A stretch of DNA of 64,000 bases from Turicibacter bilis (lineage in GTDB: Bacteria; Bacillota_I; Bacilli_A; MOL361; Turicibacteraceae). Within the stretch, counting starts at the first letter, position 1, and every line of letters begins with the position of its first letter. Made by a program: the position numbers and the translations under genes. Shown here in pieces: positions 35,351 to 44,536 of this stretch. The stretch covers positions 1,217,001-1,281,000 of the forward strand of contig NZ_CP071249.1 of the NCBI RefSeq assembly GCF_024499055.1. Direction: 5' to 3'. The notes beneath the pieces are model-generated. The model worked only from the letters and a program-made list of their open reading frames with translations, was not told the DNA's origin and searched no databases.

Positions 35351-37912
35351 TTACGTGCTTACTTTCTTCCTTTTAGTAACAAACATTGTTATATTTAGAA
35401 TAATCAATGAAACAATTGAGATGAGTGTACCAATTTTGAATCCGGGAGAGTAGTATGTTAATTCTACTCTATTCAAACCTTCCTCCAGGTCTAATAAAAG
35501 AAAAGATAAATTTGCAGATTGAAGTTGTGAACTACTTCCATTACTGTTAGCTTCCCACCCCTGACTATACGGAATTGAAAGATAAAGATAATTCTCTTCA
35601 TCTACTAAGACATCTGTTAATACTTTATTTTTATTCATTGAAATATTATCTAGACTTCTAGCATTCATCTTATCCAATTCAGTTTGATAAGATAGCATGT
35701 CCACTTCATAGAATATAAGCTCATTAATCGTATATTCAGTATCCTCATTAAGATATACTTTAATACGCGGTGTACTTGTATAACACCCGATATCTTTTAA
35801 TCTAACTGAATGTGTAAAATCACCAGAGCTAACCGTATACGTGCGATCTTGATCTATAATCTCTATTTTTTTTACCTTGTTATTAGATGACAGATACATA
35901 AAAATTTCAGAAGATGAATAAGATAATGGGGTTAATGTAAATTCAATATACGGGTCTTCAATTTCTTGTGTCGTAATCTGATTATTACTTACTTCTTGTA
36001 AGTTTGTTTTAATATCTTCTATTTGAATTATCTGATAAGCAATATTTTGACTATAATTTTCAACAATATTACTATTATCAGAAACAACTACATTATTAAT
36101 TAACACTAACTCTTTTTCCATTTGATTTAATGAAGTAAAAGTAGATTCTTTAATAAAGTTAGAAACTAGATAACCTCCACCTAAATAGTTTTTATTCTCA
36201 TATAATGAATAATTTAACTGTTCTGCTATTAGTTCATATCCATATGGAATAGGACTCTCATTACTCAAAATTAAATATTTAACATTTAACACTTGATTTG
36301 ACATTAAATTCCCTGTTAGATTAACGATTCCCGATGAATTATCATTTAAAGTTAATGTATTCAGAAATTTTAAATATAACTCATTATCTGTCGAAGTAAA
36401 TGTATTCAATCCAGAATAACTATAGGTTAATGCCATATTTCTTAAACGTTCTGAGTCATTTAAATCAAAGTTTTCAAAAATTCGTTCTAAATTATTCTCC
36501 TTTATTTTATTCACATCAGAAATCAAACTTGCAACCTCATTATTTTCAAACCATTGTTCATACTGTTCTTTTGATAAATAATTTGCCGAATAATAATTGA
36601 AAATTAATGTTGTACTAATTAGCAATTCTACAATTGTCATTCCTAATATTAAATATTTTTTTCGATAATTAACCGATACATAATAAATAGTAAAAATTAA
36701 AATATTAAAAGCAACAATAACTATTCCTTTTTCTTGTAATAGAATAAGCGGATATAAAATTAAAAATACAACATAATACTTCGATATTTTATAATTCGAT
36801 TTAAAAAGCAAATTGAGTATATACGCTAATATAATTAAGTTTAAAGCGATAAATCCATACATAAACCTAAAAGGAAAGCAAATAGGTTGAGCTAACCCAT
36901 GAAAGACAAGATAGAGAAATGGACTAATAATCGATAAAACTTCAACAAATAAAGTTCCTCCTATCAACACCCTAATTTTATTTGGTATATTAATCTTTGA
37001 AGTAAATAGTAAGGGAAGACTGATAGTCATTAAACTTCCACTATATAATAAAGCTTGTTGAGCAAAAACAACATTAAAATCAGTACTTGTATTAAAAAAG
37101 CTTGATTTCAAAGAATTTATTAGCATAGAGAAATCTAACTTAAAGATAGTATCTAATAGCATTGTACTTTGTCCTCGTGGACTTTCTTTAATTGCCATTA
37201 CGGATGGAATCAAGATAACTGCCGCTATTCCAACACCAATTAAGTAATATCCCGTCATCTTAATAAAGTATATCACCACCCCTTTAAATCTAAACTTATT
37301 TTCATATACAAAATAACTAATAAATAAGTACAAGTATACAAATATCGAAGCTGAGAAAAAGATATAATAATTACTAATTGCCGTTAAAGCAACTGCCACA
37401 ATAAACAGTAAACACTTCTTATGTTGTCTAATTCGATTAATTCCTAAAAAGATTAATGGAAGTAAATATAAAATATCTAGCCACATCGGATTACTAGTGT
37501 AATGAATGAAATAGGCATTAAACGCCCAACAAAGTGAAATCAAAATACAAATCCAGCGCTCTATCTTAAAATTTTTGAGTAAACTATACATTGCTACAAC
37601 TGCTATTTGTTGCTTAATAATAAAGCTTACTACGAATAAATAAGGCATTAATTCTTTATTAGAAATTAGTGCTAATATAATCATAACTGGACTCAATAAA
37701 TAATACGTCATCGAACCAAAAAAATTAGCCCCTACACCTTGTCTCCAAGTCCAAAAAAGCGATTCGTTATTTTGAACAATATTCGATAATTCATTATAAA
37801 AATGTAAATATTGATTAATTCCGTCAAATGATAATAAAAATTTATTTCCTAATAAAAAATTGAATAGTGTTAACATTTGAATGATTAATGTAATGAACAT
37901 AGCATATAACAT
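35351..37912 (-). CDS. YfhO family membrane protein (GT-C glycosyltransferase), 3' end replaced by IS66
   Basis: About 853 residues: twelve or so membrane helices in the first half with the short extracellular GINQYLHFYN and WRQGVGANFFGS motifs, a large extracellular domain (about 460-820) and a last C-terminal helix. YfhO-family proteins transfer sugars from undecaprenyl phosphate to teichoic acid with a GtcA-type flippase and CsbB-type GT2, both encoded nearby. The ATG at 37912 follows GAGGAGAG by eight bases. The last residues VST and the stop come from the IS66 end; the family's length is otherwise preserved, so the protein may still work. Confidence 0.85.
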   Translation of the reverse strand: MLYAMFITLIIQMLTLFNFLLGNKFLLSFDGINQYLHFYNELSNIVQNNESLFWTWRQGVGANFFGSMTYYLLSPVMIILALISNKELMPYLFVVSFIIKQQIAVVAMYSLLKNFKIERWICILISLCWAFNAYFIHYTSNPMWLDILYLLPLIFLGINRIRQHKKCLLFIVAVALTAISNYYIFFSASIFVYLYLFISYFVYENKFRFKGVVIYFIKMTGYYLIGVGIAAVILIPSVMAIKESPRGQSTMLLDTIFKLDFSMLINSLKSSFFNTSTDFNVVFAQQALLYSGSLMTISLPLLFTSKINIPNKIRVLIGGTLFVEVLSIISPFLYLVFHGLAQPICFPFRFMYGFIALNLIILAYILNLLFKSNYKISKYYVVFLILYPLILLQEKGIVIVAFNILIFTIYYVSVNYRKKYLILGMTIVELLISTTLIFNYYSANYLSKEQYEQWFENNEVASLISDVNKIKENNLERIFENFDLNDSERLRNMALTYSYSGLNTFTSTDNELYLKFLNTLTLNDNSSGIVNLTGNLMSNQVLNVKYLILSNESPIPYGYELIAEQLNYSLYENKNYLGGGYLVSNFIKESTFTSLNQMEKELVLINNVVVSDNSNIVENYSQNIAYQIIQIEDIKTNLQEVSNNQITTQEIEDPYIEFTLTPLSYSSSEIFMYLSSNNKVKKIEIIDQDRTYTVSSGDFTHSVRLKDIGCYTSTPRIKVYLNEDTEYTINELIFYEVDMLSYQTELDKMNARSLDNISMNKNKVLTDVLVDEENYLYLSIPYSQGWEANSNGSSSQLQSANLSFLLLDLEEGLNRVELTYYSPGFKIGTLISIVSLIILNITMFVTKRKKVST

Positions 37913-38101
37913 TGCTTCATCTCTCCTCATATTTCTAAATGATATTGGTTAAATCAAACGATAATTTTTAAAAATTGAAACCATGAGACTAAATAATTAA
38001 AAAAAATAGAAATCCTAATACTTACATACTAGAATTTCTAGAAACACTACATATCCCTTAAATATAATAAAATAAAAAATAATATTAAACGCCTCATGAT
38101 T

Positions 38102-39046
38102 TTATTCCTCTACTTGTTCATTGATTATACTTTTCACAATATAAGCTGGACGTTGTTTTACTTCATTATAAATACGACCGATATATTCACCTATAATTCC
38201 TAAGAATATTAATTGAACGCCTCCTAGGAATAATAAAATACAGATTAAAGACGACCATCCCGCTGTATTATTTCCAAATAATAAAGTACTTATAAACGTA
38301 TAAAGTAAAAAGAGAAATGCAATGAATGCAATAATAATACCTGTATACGTCGCTAATCTTAACGGAGTATTTGAAAAAGCAGTAATTCCTTCAATAGCAT
38401 AGTTAACTAACTTCATGAAGTTCCATTTAGTTTCTCCTGCACTTCTATCAACATGTTCAAATTCTATACAAACCCCATCGTATCCAATCCATTGGAATAA
38501 ACCTTTTGAAAAACGATTTGTTTCTTTTAATGAGATTAAATCATTTACTGCACGTTTACTTAACAAACGATAATCACGAGCACCATCAACAAACTCTACA
38601 TGACTAATAGCATTAATAATTTTATAAAAAGCATTTGCAAAGAAGCTTCGAATAGGTGGTTCTCCATCTCTATTTTTTCGACGAGTCGAAATATTATCAA
38701 ATCCTTGTTCCCAGTACTTAATCATCTTAGGTAATAATTCTGGCGGATCTTGTAAATCAACATCCATAACAACAGCCGCATCAGCTTCTTTTGAATATTC
38801 TAATCCTGCTAAAATTGCAGATTCTTTTCCAAAATTTCTAGAAAAATCTATTAAAGTCACAGACTTATCTTCTTCACGTAGCTTTAATACTTCATTAACG
38901 GTTTGATCTCTAGATCCATCATTAACATATACAATTTCAAAATAATAATCTAATGATGCTACTACTTTCCTTACTTCGTTATAAAAAGTTCTTACTGTTT
39001 CTTCTTCATTATAACAAGGAACTATAATCGATATCTTTTTAGCCAT
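38102..39046 (-). CDS. GT2 family polyprenyl-phosphate glycosyltransferase (CsbB/GtrB-like)
   Basis: 314 residues. An N-terminal GT-A domain has ISIIVPCYNEEETV, VNDGSRDQT and the metal-binding VMDVDLQDPPE, with a later RRKNRDGE acceptor loop. Two C-terminal membrane helices (about 232-255 and 268-295) and IGEYIGRIYNEVKQRPAYIV complete the CsbB/GtrB pattern. It loads a sugar onto undecaprenyl phosphate on the cytoplasmic side. The ATG at 39046 follows AAGGTGGG; the GTG at 39058 is part of that site. Likely in one operon with its neighbours. Confidence 0.9.
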   Translation of the reverse strand: MAKKISIIVPCYNEEETVRTFYNEVRKVVASLDYYFEIVYVNDGSRDQTVNEVLKLREEDKSVTLIDFSRNFGKESAILAGLEYSKEADAAVVMDVDLQDPPELLPKMIKYWEQGFDNISTRRKNRDGEPPIRSFFANAFYKIINAISHVEFVDGARDYRLLSKRAVNDLISLKETNRFSKGLFQWIGYDGVCIEFEHVDRSAGETKWNFMKLVNYAIEGITAFSNTPLRLATYTGIIIAFIAFLFLLYTFISTLLFGNNTAGWSSLICILLFLGGVQLIFLGIIGEYIGRIYNEVKQRPAYIVKSIINEQVEE

Positions 39047-39092
39047 TAAGTTTCCCACCTTAAATCTAATATTGTCACTTATTTAATACAAG

Positions 39093-40442
39093 TTACATTC
39101 CCATGACCATCTGCATTAAGACATTATATGAATATACTCCTACACCTACAACAACTAAAAAAATACTACATAAATATCTTTTTTTATTCGTGAGACTCAA
39201 ATTTTCTATTAATAATAAACTTGTAATAATTAACGAAAAATAAAAGAATATATATGTTCTTGTTGAAGATGCGTATAAAGTTGGCGAAAATCCCATAATA
39301 ACTCTCGCTACAAAACCTGCACCTAAAATAATATAACTTAATAATGTCATCCATGAAAACCCAAAAATAATGTAAATTGAGAATAAAATACAGACAACTA
39401 CAATTAATAAAAATAAAATCACCAAATATATCTTTAAAATATTAATATCATATTTATACACTAAAATACTATCTAATAATTCAGAGTACCAAGGAAACTG
39501 TTGTTGTAATAACATACTTCCCCATCCAAAAATCAGACAAGTGATAAATGGAACACCAGAAATCAATCGCTTATACATAACTTTACATTTATTCCATACA
39601 TTAATCAATAAGATACCTGTGAAAACGCTCATTAAAATATTACTTCGTAAAAAGAAATGTGATAACGTATCTAAAACGCCTAATTGTATTTTCATTGTTG
39701 TACTTAACATTTCAAAATCAGGGAACCATGTCTTAATTTCACTCGTTAAGCGATTTGCATTACCAGGACATGTTAAAATAAATAGTAGTGATGCCACAGA
39801 AATTACAAATTGAATGATGATAAATTTAGACGTTTTCTTATTCATCAGGAGATAAATCACAAATAATAAATATACACCCGTTAAAATTGCTGCCATTTGC
39901 TCGACATTTGCTGCAATTAATAAAGCTAAGCAAGAAGTAATATATTCATAGGTTCGTATCTTTTCCCCGTAGATAATTTTACTCAAAGGGATTAGTGAAT
40001 ACATCCCAAATGCTAATGGCCATAAATAATTTAATGTCGTGGCAATCCATCCTGCTGAATACATATGAATGAATGGATAACATAAAAATAAAGCACACAA
40101 AATAGAATTTAGATATTTTTTATTGGTTCTAATAAAGATTTTTGAAATCGAAATTACTAATAACATAATCATAAAAATATCTATAACCCGCCACAAATTC
40201 TCATGTGGAGAGATTGAAACTAATGCTGCTTCAATAATGAGTCGTGAGGCCCATTGATGATATCTTCCATTTAAAAATTCAAATAGTCCTTGATTATCTA
40301 AAATAGCCGAGAAGAAAGTATCATCTCCGGTATTTCCACCGATATATAAATGTAAAAGGAACATTAACCCTAGTAAAATTACAAATGGTAAATATTCTGA
40401 TTTGATAAAGAAAATAATGTTCTTACTTATTTTTTTAACCAT
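39093..40442 (-). CDS. Polytopic membrane protein, DUF6056/GtrII-like (probable GT-C)
   Basis: 449 residues with about eleven helices and an early extracellular loop GGNTGDDTFFSAIL. A GDD motif in the first loop followed by RYHQWASRLIIE resembles serotype-converting glucosyltransferases and DUF6056 proteins. By position it probably uses the same polyprenyl-phosphate sugar donor or a related one. Start ATG after TAGGGAGA. Exact acceptor unknown. Confidence 0.7.
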   Translation of the reverse strand: MVKKISKNIIFFIKSEYLPFVILLGLMFLLHLYIGGNTGDDTFFSAILDNQGLFEFLNGRYHQWASRLIIEAALVSISPHENLWRVIDIFMIMLLVISISKIFIRTNKKYLNSILCALFLCYPFIHMYSAGWIATTLNYLWPLAFGMYSLIPLSKIIYGEKIRTYEYITSCLALLIAANVEQMAAILTGVYLLFVIYLLMNKKTSKFIIIQFVISVASLLFILTCPGNANRLTSEIKTWFPDFEMLSTTMKIQLGVLDTLSHFFLRSNILMSVFTGILLINVWNKCKVMYKRLISGVPFITCLIFGWGSMLLQQQFPWYSELLDSILVYKYDINILKIYLVILFLLIVVVCILFSIYIIFGFSWMTLLSYIILGAGFVARVIMGFSPTLYASSTRTYIFFYFSLIITSLLLIENLSLTNKKRYLCSIFLVVVGVGVYSYNVLMQMVMGM

Positions 40443-40456
40443 AAAATTCTCCCTAA

Positions 40457-40945
40457 TTAGATTTCAATCCATATATTCGTTGGATGTAATAATAAATTAT
40501 CATTATTCATATATAAAACAACTACTTCATATCGTTTACCTTTAGTTAACTCATTTAAGTTAATTGAAGCCTCAAATCCACTATTTACATAATTACACCC
40601 ATCTGACGCTCCAAATTGTTGAGCAATATCTTCCCTCTTAACCATGCTAGTTGGGAGTACTAAATAATCCTCAACCAGTTCTTCCTTTAACAATATATAC
40701 GAATGAAAGAAATCAATGTTCTCTCCTTCTTTAAAAACAAATCCACTTAAAAATAAGCTTTCAGAATTAATAATCTTTTCTTCTTCTAAACTAAATATAA
40801 TACTATCATAATCAATACTAAGCTTCTCTATAGAACTGGCTATAAATCTTGTAACATGATGATCTCTGTAATAGATGCCCCACGTTACAAGAAGACATAA
40901 AACTAATCCTATAATTAAAAAATAACTATCTTTAAACTTCTTCAC
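40457..40945 (-). CDS. Membrane-anchored protein of unknown function in the glycosylation cluster
   Basis: 162 residues; one N-terminal helix (about 8-26) and an extracellular beta-rich remainder. The apparent start is GTG at 40945 behind GGTGG; no ATG is better placed. The stop lies 15 bases before the next gene, so the three genes from here to 38102 are probably co-transcribed. Not recognised; could be an accessory of the sugar transfer machinery. Confidence 0.65.
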   Translation of the reverse strand: MKKFKDSYFLIIGLVLCLLVTWGIYYRDHHVTRFIASSIEKLSIDYDSIIFSLEEEKIINSESLFLSGFVFKEGENIDFFHSYILLKEELVEDYLVLPTSMVKREDIAQQFGASDGCNYVNSGFEASINLNELTKGKRYEVVVLYMNNDNLLLHPTNIWIEI

Positions 40946-40975
40946 TTCGTTTATCCACCCTATCTTTTTTCATTT

Positions 40976-41110
40976 AGACTCTGTTTTAAATAAGTTTTGA
41001 TGATTGCACCCGCTAATTTTAAGCAATTGGTCGATAATTAAATTGTCTAAATCGTTGTTATCAGCAGGATTTGAGTTAACTATCAATATTCTTTTAAAAC
41101 ACAGTGTTCA
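40976..41110. repeat. MITE-like element with CTGTTTTA ends, copy 1
   Basis: Left end ACTCTGTTTTAAATAAG and right end, in inverse, ACACTGTGTTTTAAAAGAAT. The right end also resembles the right end of the element at 41908-42018 (CTGTTTTAGAAGATAGTTGA versus CTGTGTTTTAAAAGAATATT). No coding frame. Limits are approximate. Confidence 0.4.
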
Positions 41111-41347
41111 TTTAAAAAAGTATTTTACAATATAATATTTTATCATACACTACTATCTTTTTCAAATTTATCATTGTCTATTAATAGCTCAACTTTTGCA
41201 CAACGAAAAGCCTAATCACCTCTTGATGTAATTAGATAAAGTTATCATCCAATTATCTAGTTGACCTTTAACACAAGCTGTGTTAATTGTAATTTCTCTT
41301 TCACCTTGACTAATAGTTTCTTGCACAATATTTAAAAGTCCTAAACA
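41111..41347. other. AT-rich stretch without a supported gene
   Basis: I see no frame with a ribosome site, no repeat unit and no clear hairpin between the MITE-like element and the IS66 remnant. Confidence 0.4.
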
Positions 41348-41759
41348 TGACAATCTTGAAGCCTCTAATAATCTGCCTGAACAAGCGATGCGTCCATTAG
41401 CGATTGGTCGTAAAAACTGTCTCTTTTCAATCAGTATAAAAGGAGCTACTGCGAATGCGATAGCCTATACTATCATCCAAACCGCAAAATCTAATGGCGT
41501 CCTAGCACTGAACATAGTGAACCATCTATCGCTACTAATAAATGGCAATTATTCCATCGGAATATCTAAACTACTTATCCTAAAAAAACCAAATATGGAC
41601 TTTATCAGAAATCCAGATATGCTAGTAGATTTTTTACCATGGAGAAAAACGTCCAAGAGATTTGTCAGTAACGATATAAAGTAATAGCTACCAACGGCTG
41701 TACCTTTAGTTCAAAGGATTAGTAGTTTTTTTGTACCCGTATTATTATTACGTACTTAC
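41348..41759 (+). mobile_element. IS66 remnant, copy C (TnpC C-terminus and right end)
   Basis: Codons from 41352 read LEASNNLPEQAMRPLAIGRK and, after a short insertion of foreign sequence (about 41505-41585), KPNMDFIRNPDMLVDFLPW. The terminator hairpin follows, and the right end, inverse, is GTAAGTACGTAATAATAATA. The remainder of the IS is missing. Confidence 0.85.
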
Positions 41760-41907
41760 GGAATAATAATCGGATTTTCTTTCATAAAAAGATGGATCTC
41801 CTTAATTTTGATAGCTCCAGTATAGCTCAAAATGAGGGATTGAAATAAACATGTTTATATTATTCTCTTACAAAAGACCTAAGTTCCTCCCTCACTTCTT
41901 AATCATA

Positions 41908-42018
41908 GGGTCTGTTTTAAAATTGAAACTATCAATCTTTATTAATGAAGTTTTTATTGATATTCAGCTAGATACACTTATTTTAAGTGAATATCAACTA
42001 TCTTCTAAAACAGAACCT
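41908..42018. repeat. MITE-like element with CTGTTTTA ends, copy 2
   Basis: GGGTCTGTTTTAAAATTGAA at the left and, in inverse, AGGTTCTGTTTTAGAAGATA at the right form imperfect terminal inverted repeats about 110 bp apart. A 60-codon frame covers it but has no ribosome site. Confidence 0.45.
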
Positions 42019-42026
42019 AATCATAA

Positions 42027-42085
42027 AAAATAAAACTCGTAGAAGCTACACACAAATACTGGTGTATTTCCTACGAGTCTTATAG
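42027..42085 (-). terminator. Terminator of the AhpF-like gene
   Basis: GACTCGTAGGAAATACACC folds with GTGTGTAGCTTCTACGAGT on the minus strand, followed by TTTTATTTTTT. Confidence 0.85.
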
Positions 42086-42140
42086 TACTAAAAGACTACT
42101 TCATAAACTCACAAAAATTGTGAAACAGTCTTTCTTTATA

Positions 42141-43808
42141 TTAGGCGATGAAGTTTAACATGTCTTGGATTGATTTTGATCCGAATGTTACTTTTTCATC
42201 GTTAACGATCATACATGGTACTGACATGACTTTATGTTTTGTTTTTAATTCTGGGAAGTTGGCGATGTCTAACATCTCAGCTTCTACGTTAGGGTTTTCG
42301 ATGGCGATACGTTGTGCACCAACAACGACGTCTGGACATAAGTGGCATGATAATGAAACAGCTACTTTGATGTTAACTTTTTTATCAATCGCTTGAATCG
42401 CTTCTAAAACTGACGCATCTAAGGCTTGTCCTGGTCCAGCTAAGTTATAGATGGCTAATAAGAATGAGTTTAACTCATGTCCACCAGGTACCCCGTGGAA
42501 TTTAACTCCAGCGTAGTTTCCATCTTTATCAATTAAAGCAACAACTGGGAATTTGTCAGCATTTACTTTTGCTTCTAATGCTGCATCTTCACCTTTTGTT
42601 TTAACAACGGCCTCTAATTTATCACCTAAGTTAGCGATATCGATGACTAAGTCACGTAATTCAATTGATTTCTCGTTTGTTGGATCAACAATTGTCACTA
42701 ATGTCACGTTGTTTTCCATACGTCCAAGTACTGTTGCGATTTGTCCACGTAAGGCATCATTTAATAACGCAGAGCGTCCACCTTGTGCCACTTGTTGTGC
42801 TTGTGGTGCAGACTCAGCAGCTGATTTTGGTTGTGGTGTTTCTTCGATTTCTTCTTCAACAATTCCTAAACGTTCTTTTTCATGAGCCACATATTTTTCA
42901 GCTTCTAATGAAGCGATGGCTCCATCAGCGACTGCTGTAACAACTTGGCGCAATACTTTCGGACGTAAATCTCCTGCTGCATAGACCCCTTCAACACTTG
43001 TGTGCATGTTTTCATCAGTGATGATGTATCCCCATTTATCCATATCAACTAAACCGTTAAATACTTTCGTTTGTGGCACGTATCCTGCGAAGATGAAGAT
43101 ACCGAATGTTTCGTCTTCAGCTGCCACGTGTTCAAATGTTTCTTGTGTTTGGTTGTTAATGAACTTCACACGACGTAATAATTCATCTCCTGTTGCCTCA
43201 ACGATTTCAGTGTTGAATTTAACTTCGATTTTTTGATGAGCTAACACTTTATCAGCGATTGTTTTTGCACATGTGAATTCTGGCTCACGAGCGATAACTG
43301 TTACTTTACGAGCGAAACGAGTTAAGAAGATTGCTTCTTCAGCTGCCGCGAATCCTGCACCGATGACAAATACTTCTAATCCTGTGTAGAATTCTCCGTC
43401 ACATGTTGCACAGTAAGCGACTCCACGTCCACGGTATTCAGCTTCACCTGGGAATCCTAAAGTACGAGGTGTTGCCCCTGTTGCGATAATTACTGAACGA
43501 GTTTCATAATCACCGTTTGTTGTTTTTAAAACTTTGATCTCACCTTCTAATTTAGCTTCTAATACTTCAGCTTGAGCAAATTTTACTCCGAAGTCTTCCG
43601 CTTGAAGATGCATCTCTTCCATTAATTTAGGACCTGTCGTGTGACGAACACCTGGATAGTTCACAATCTCATTTGTTGTTTTAGCTTGTCCCCCCACAGA
43701 ACCTTGCTCTAACACTAATGTTTTCATTTTAGCGCGTCCTGAATAAATCCCAGCAGACATCCCTGCTGCTCCTCCACCAATCACAATGACATCATAAATA
43801 GTTTTCAT
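42141..43808 (-). CDS. AhpF-like peroxiredoxin reductase with permuted domain order
   Basis: 555 residues. The first 310 residues are a thioredoxin-reductase-type flavoprotein: GGGAAGMSAGIYSGR (FAD), redox pair CATC at 133-136, FVIGAGFAAAEEA (NAD(P)H) and GVYAAGDLR. A hinge rich in Glu/Pro/Ala/Gln (about 318-345) leads to a double thioredoxin-fold domain whose second half has CHLC at 488-491 and the cis-Pro SVPC. In classical AhpF the double-fold domain is N-terminal, so the order is swapped here. It should pass electrons from NAD(P)H to AhpC, encoded upstream on the same strand. Start ATG after AAGGAGG. Confidence 0.85.
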   Translation of the reverse strand: MKTIYDVIVIGGGAAGMSAGIYSGRAKMKTLVLEQGSVGGQAKTTNEIVNYPGVRHTTGPKLMEEMHLQAEDFGVKFAQAEVLEAKLEGEIKVLKTTNGDYETRSVIIATGATPRTLGFPGEAEYRGRGVAYCATCDGEFYTGLEVFVIGAGFAAAEEAIFLTRFARKVTVIAREPEFTCAKTIADKVLAHQKIEVKFNTEIVEATGDELLRRVKFINNQTQETFEHVAAEDETFGIFIFAGYVPQTKVFNGLVDMDKWGYIITDENMHTSVEGVYAAGDLRPKVLRQVVTAVADGAIASLEAEKYVAHEKERLGIVEEEIEETPQPKSAAESAPQAQQVAQGGRSALLNDALRGQIATVLGRMENNVTLVTIVDPTNEKSIELRDLVIDIANLGDKLEAVVKTKGEDAALEAKVNADKFPVVALIDKDGNYAGVKFHGVPGGHELNSFLLAIYNLAGPGQALDASVLEAIQAIDKKVNIKVAVSLSCHLCPDVVVGAQRIAIENPNVEAEMLDIANFPELKTKHKVMSVPCMIVNDEKVTFGSKSIQDMLNFIA

Positions 43809-43937
43809 CTTAACTTCCTCCTTATATCAATGAAATAAAAAGTTCACAACAACCTTTATTCCCTGCTGACTTAGTTATGCATAGCAATCAAAGGACCTCT
43901 AATGATATCCTTTCATGACACATCCATAACTTTCCTT

Positions 43938-44001
43938 ATTATACTATATAAGAATAAGGATAAACTATCTAAAATTAACAGTCTAATCCTTATTCTTATA
44001 T
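43938..44001 (-). promoter_or_regulatory. Promoter region of the AhpF-like gene with a 16-bp inverted repeat
   Basis: A -10 box TATAAT (minus strand, 43938-43943). Upstream lie ATATAAGAATAAGGAT (43946-43961) and its exact inverse ATCCTTATTCTTATAT (43986-44001), 24 bases apart. This covers the -35 zone and beyond, and could be an operator for a dimeric regulator. There is no T-run, so it is not a terminator. Confidence 0.5.
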
Positions 44002-44060
44002 TAAATGCTTTAAAAATTATCTAGGATAAATATATTGACTTTATAACCACTAAAAATCTA

Positions 44061-44263
44061 GAGCCCCTTTAGTGGGAGATACATTTACTTCGTAAATGAT
44101 AGGGCCCCACGAACAAACTACCCACTGCTTTTTAAACATCTATTCGTTAAGAATTTAGATAGCCTTATCCTTTAGGGCCGCCTTATACTTAATCCAGCTT
44201 CAAGCAGCAGTTTCTAATTCCCCTACCTATTGAGGAAAGATGCTAACGCATCGCAGGGAACCC
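44061..44263 (-). repeat. Two palindromic repeat units between ahpF- and ahpC-type genes
   Basis: Minus strand: GTGGGGCCCTATCATTTACG..AAATGTATCTCCCACT (44061-44109, stem CATTTACGAAGTAAATG) and GGTTCCCTGCGATGCGTTAG..CCTCAATAGGTAGGGG (44219-44263, stem GATGC/GCATC). Confidence 0.7.
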
Positions 44264-44450
44264 ATAAAGTCAACTTGAACCAGGTGGCATACTCCAATCC
44301 AGTTTCGTTGAGCAGATGCTCTATGAAGTTTCACGCTCACAAATCTTGATAATCAAGATGTGCGAGCGTTTCAACCCCTACGATCATCTAAGCGCTCAAC
44401 TCAACTCTTTATACAATCTAGTTTCGAGTTGCAGTCTCTCTATAAAGTCT
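44191..44450. repeat. Three imperfect repeats of about 110 bp and a strong hairpin
   Basis: AATCCAGCTTC (44191), AATCCAGTTTCG (44296) and AATCTAGTTTCG (44415) each precede a GCAG..TCT(C/A)T block. Between them CGCTCACAAATCTTGAT pairs with ATCAAGATGTGCGAGCG (44333-44368). No frame. Origin unknown; part of the 43809-44536 gene-free zone. Confidence 0.45.
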
Positions 44451-44536
44451 AAAACTGTCTAGCGACTCCTTAAGGAGTCACTATCAGTTTCGACGACTTT
44501 TACGAGCAAACTAATCGCAACTCTCAACCTTTTATA

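Larger units (their letters stand above)
32969..35362 (+). mobile_element. IS66 family element, copy B
   Basis: Left end GTAAGCAAGTAATATAAAC at 32969 and right end, read inward, GTAAGCACGTAATAATAAC ending at 35362: the GTAAGC ends are typical of IS66. It contains a decayed tnpA (about 33054-33247), an intact tnpB and a broken tnpC. No 8-bp target duplication is visible: the left flank is AATTAATC and the right flank TTTCTTCC, so one flank has been rearranged. The right end supplies the stop codon of the YfhO-like gene. Confidence 0.9.

Noticed and set aside
41851-42033. 60-codon plus-strand frame
   Set aside because: It covers a MITE-like element and lacks a ribosome site.
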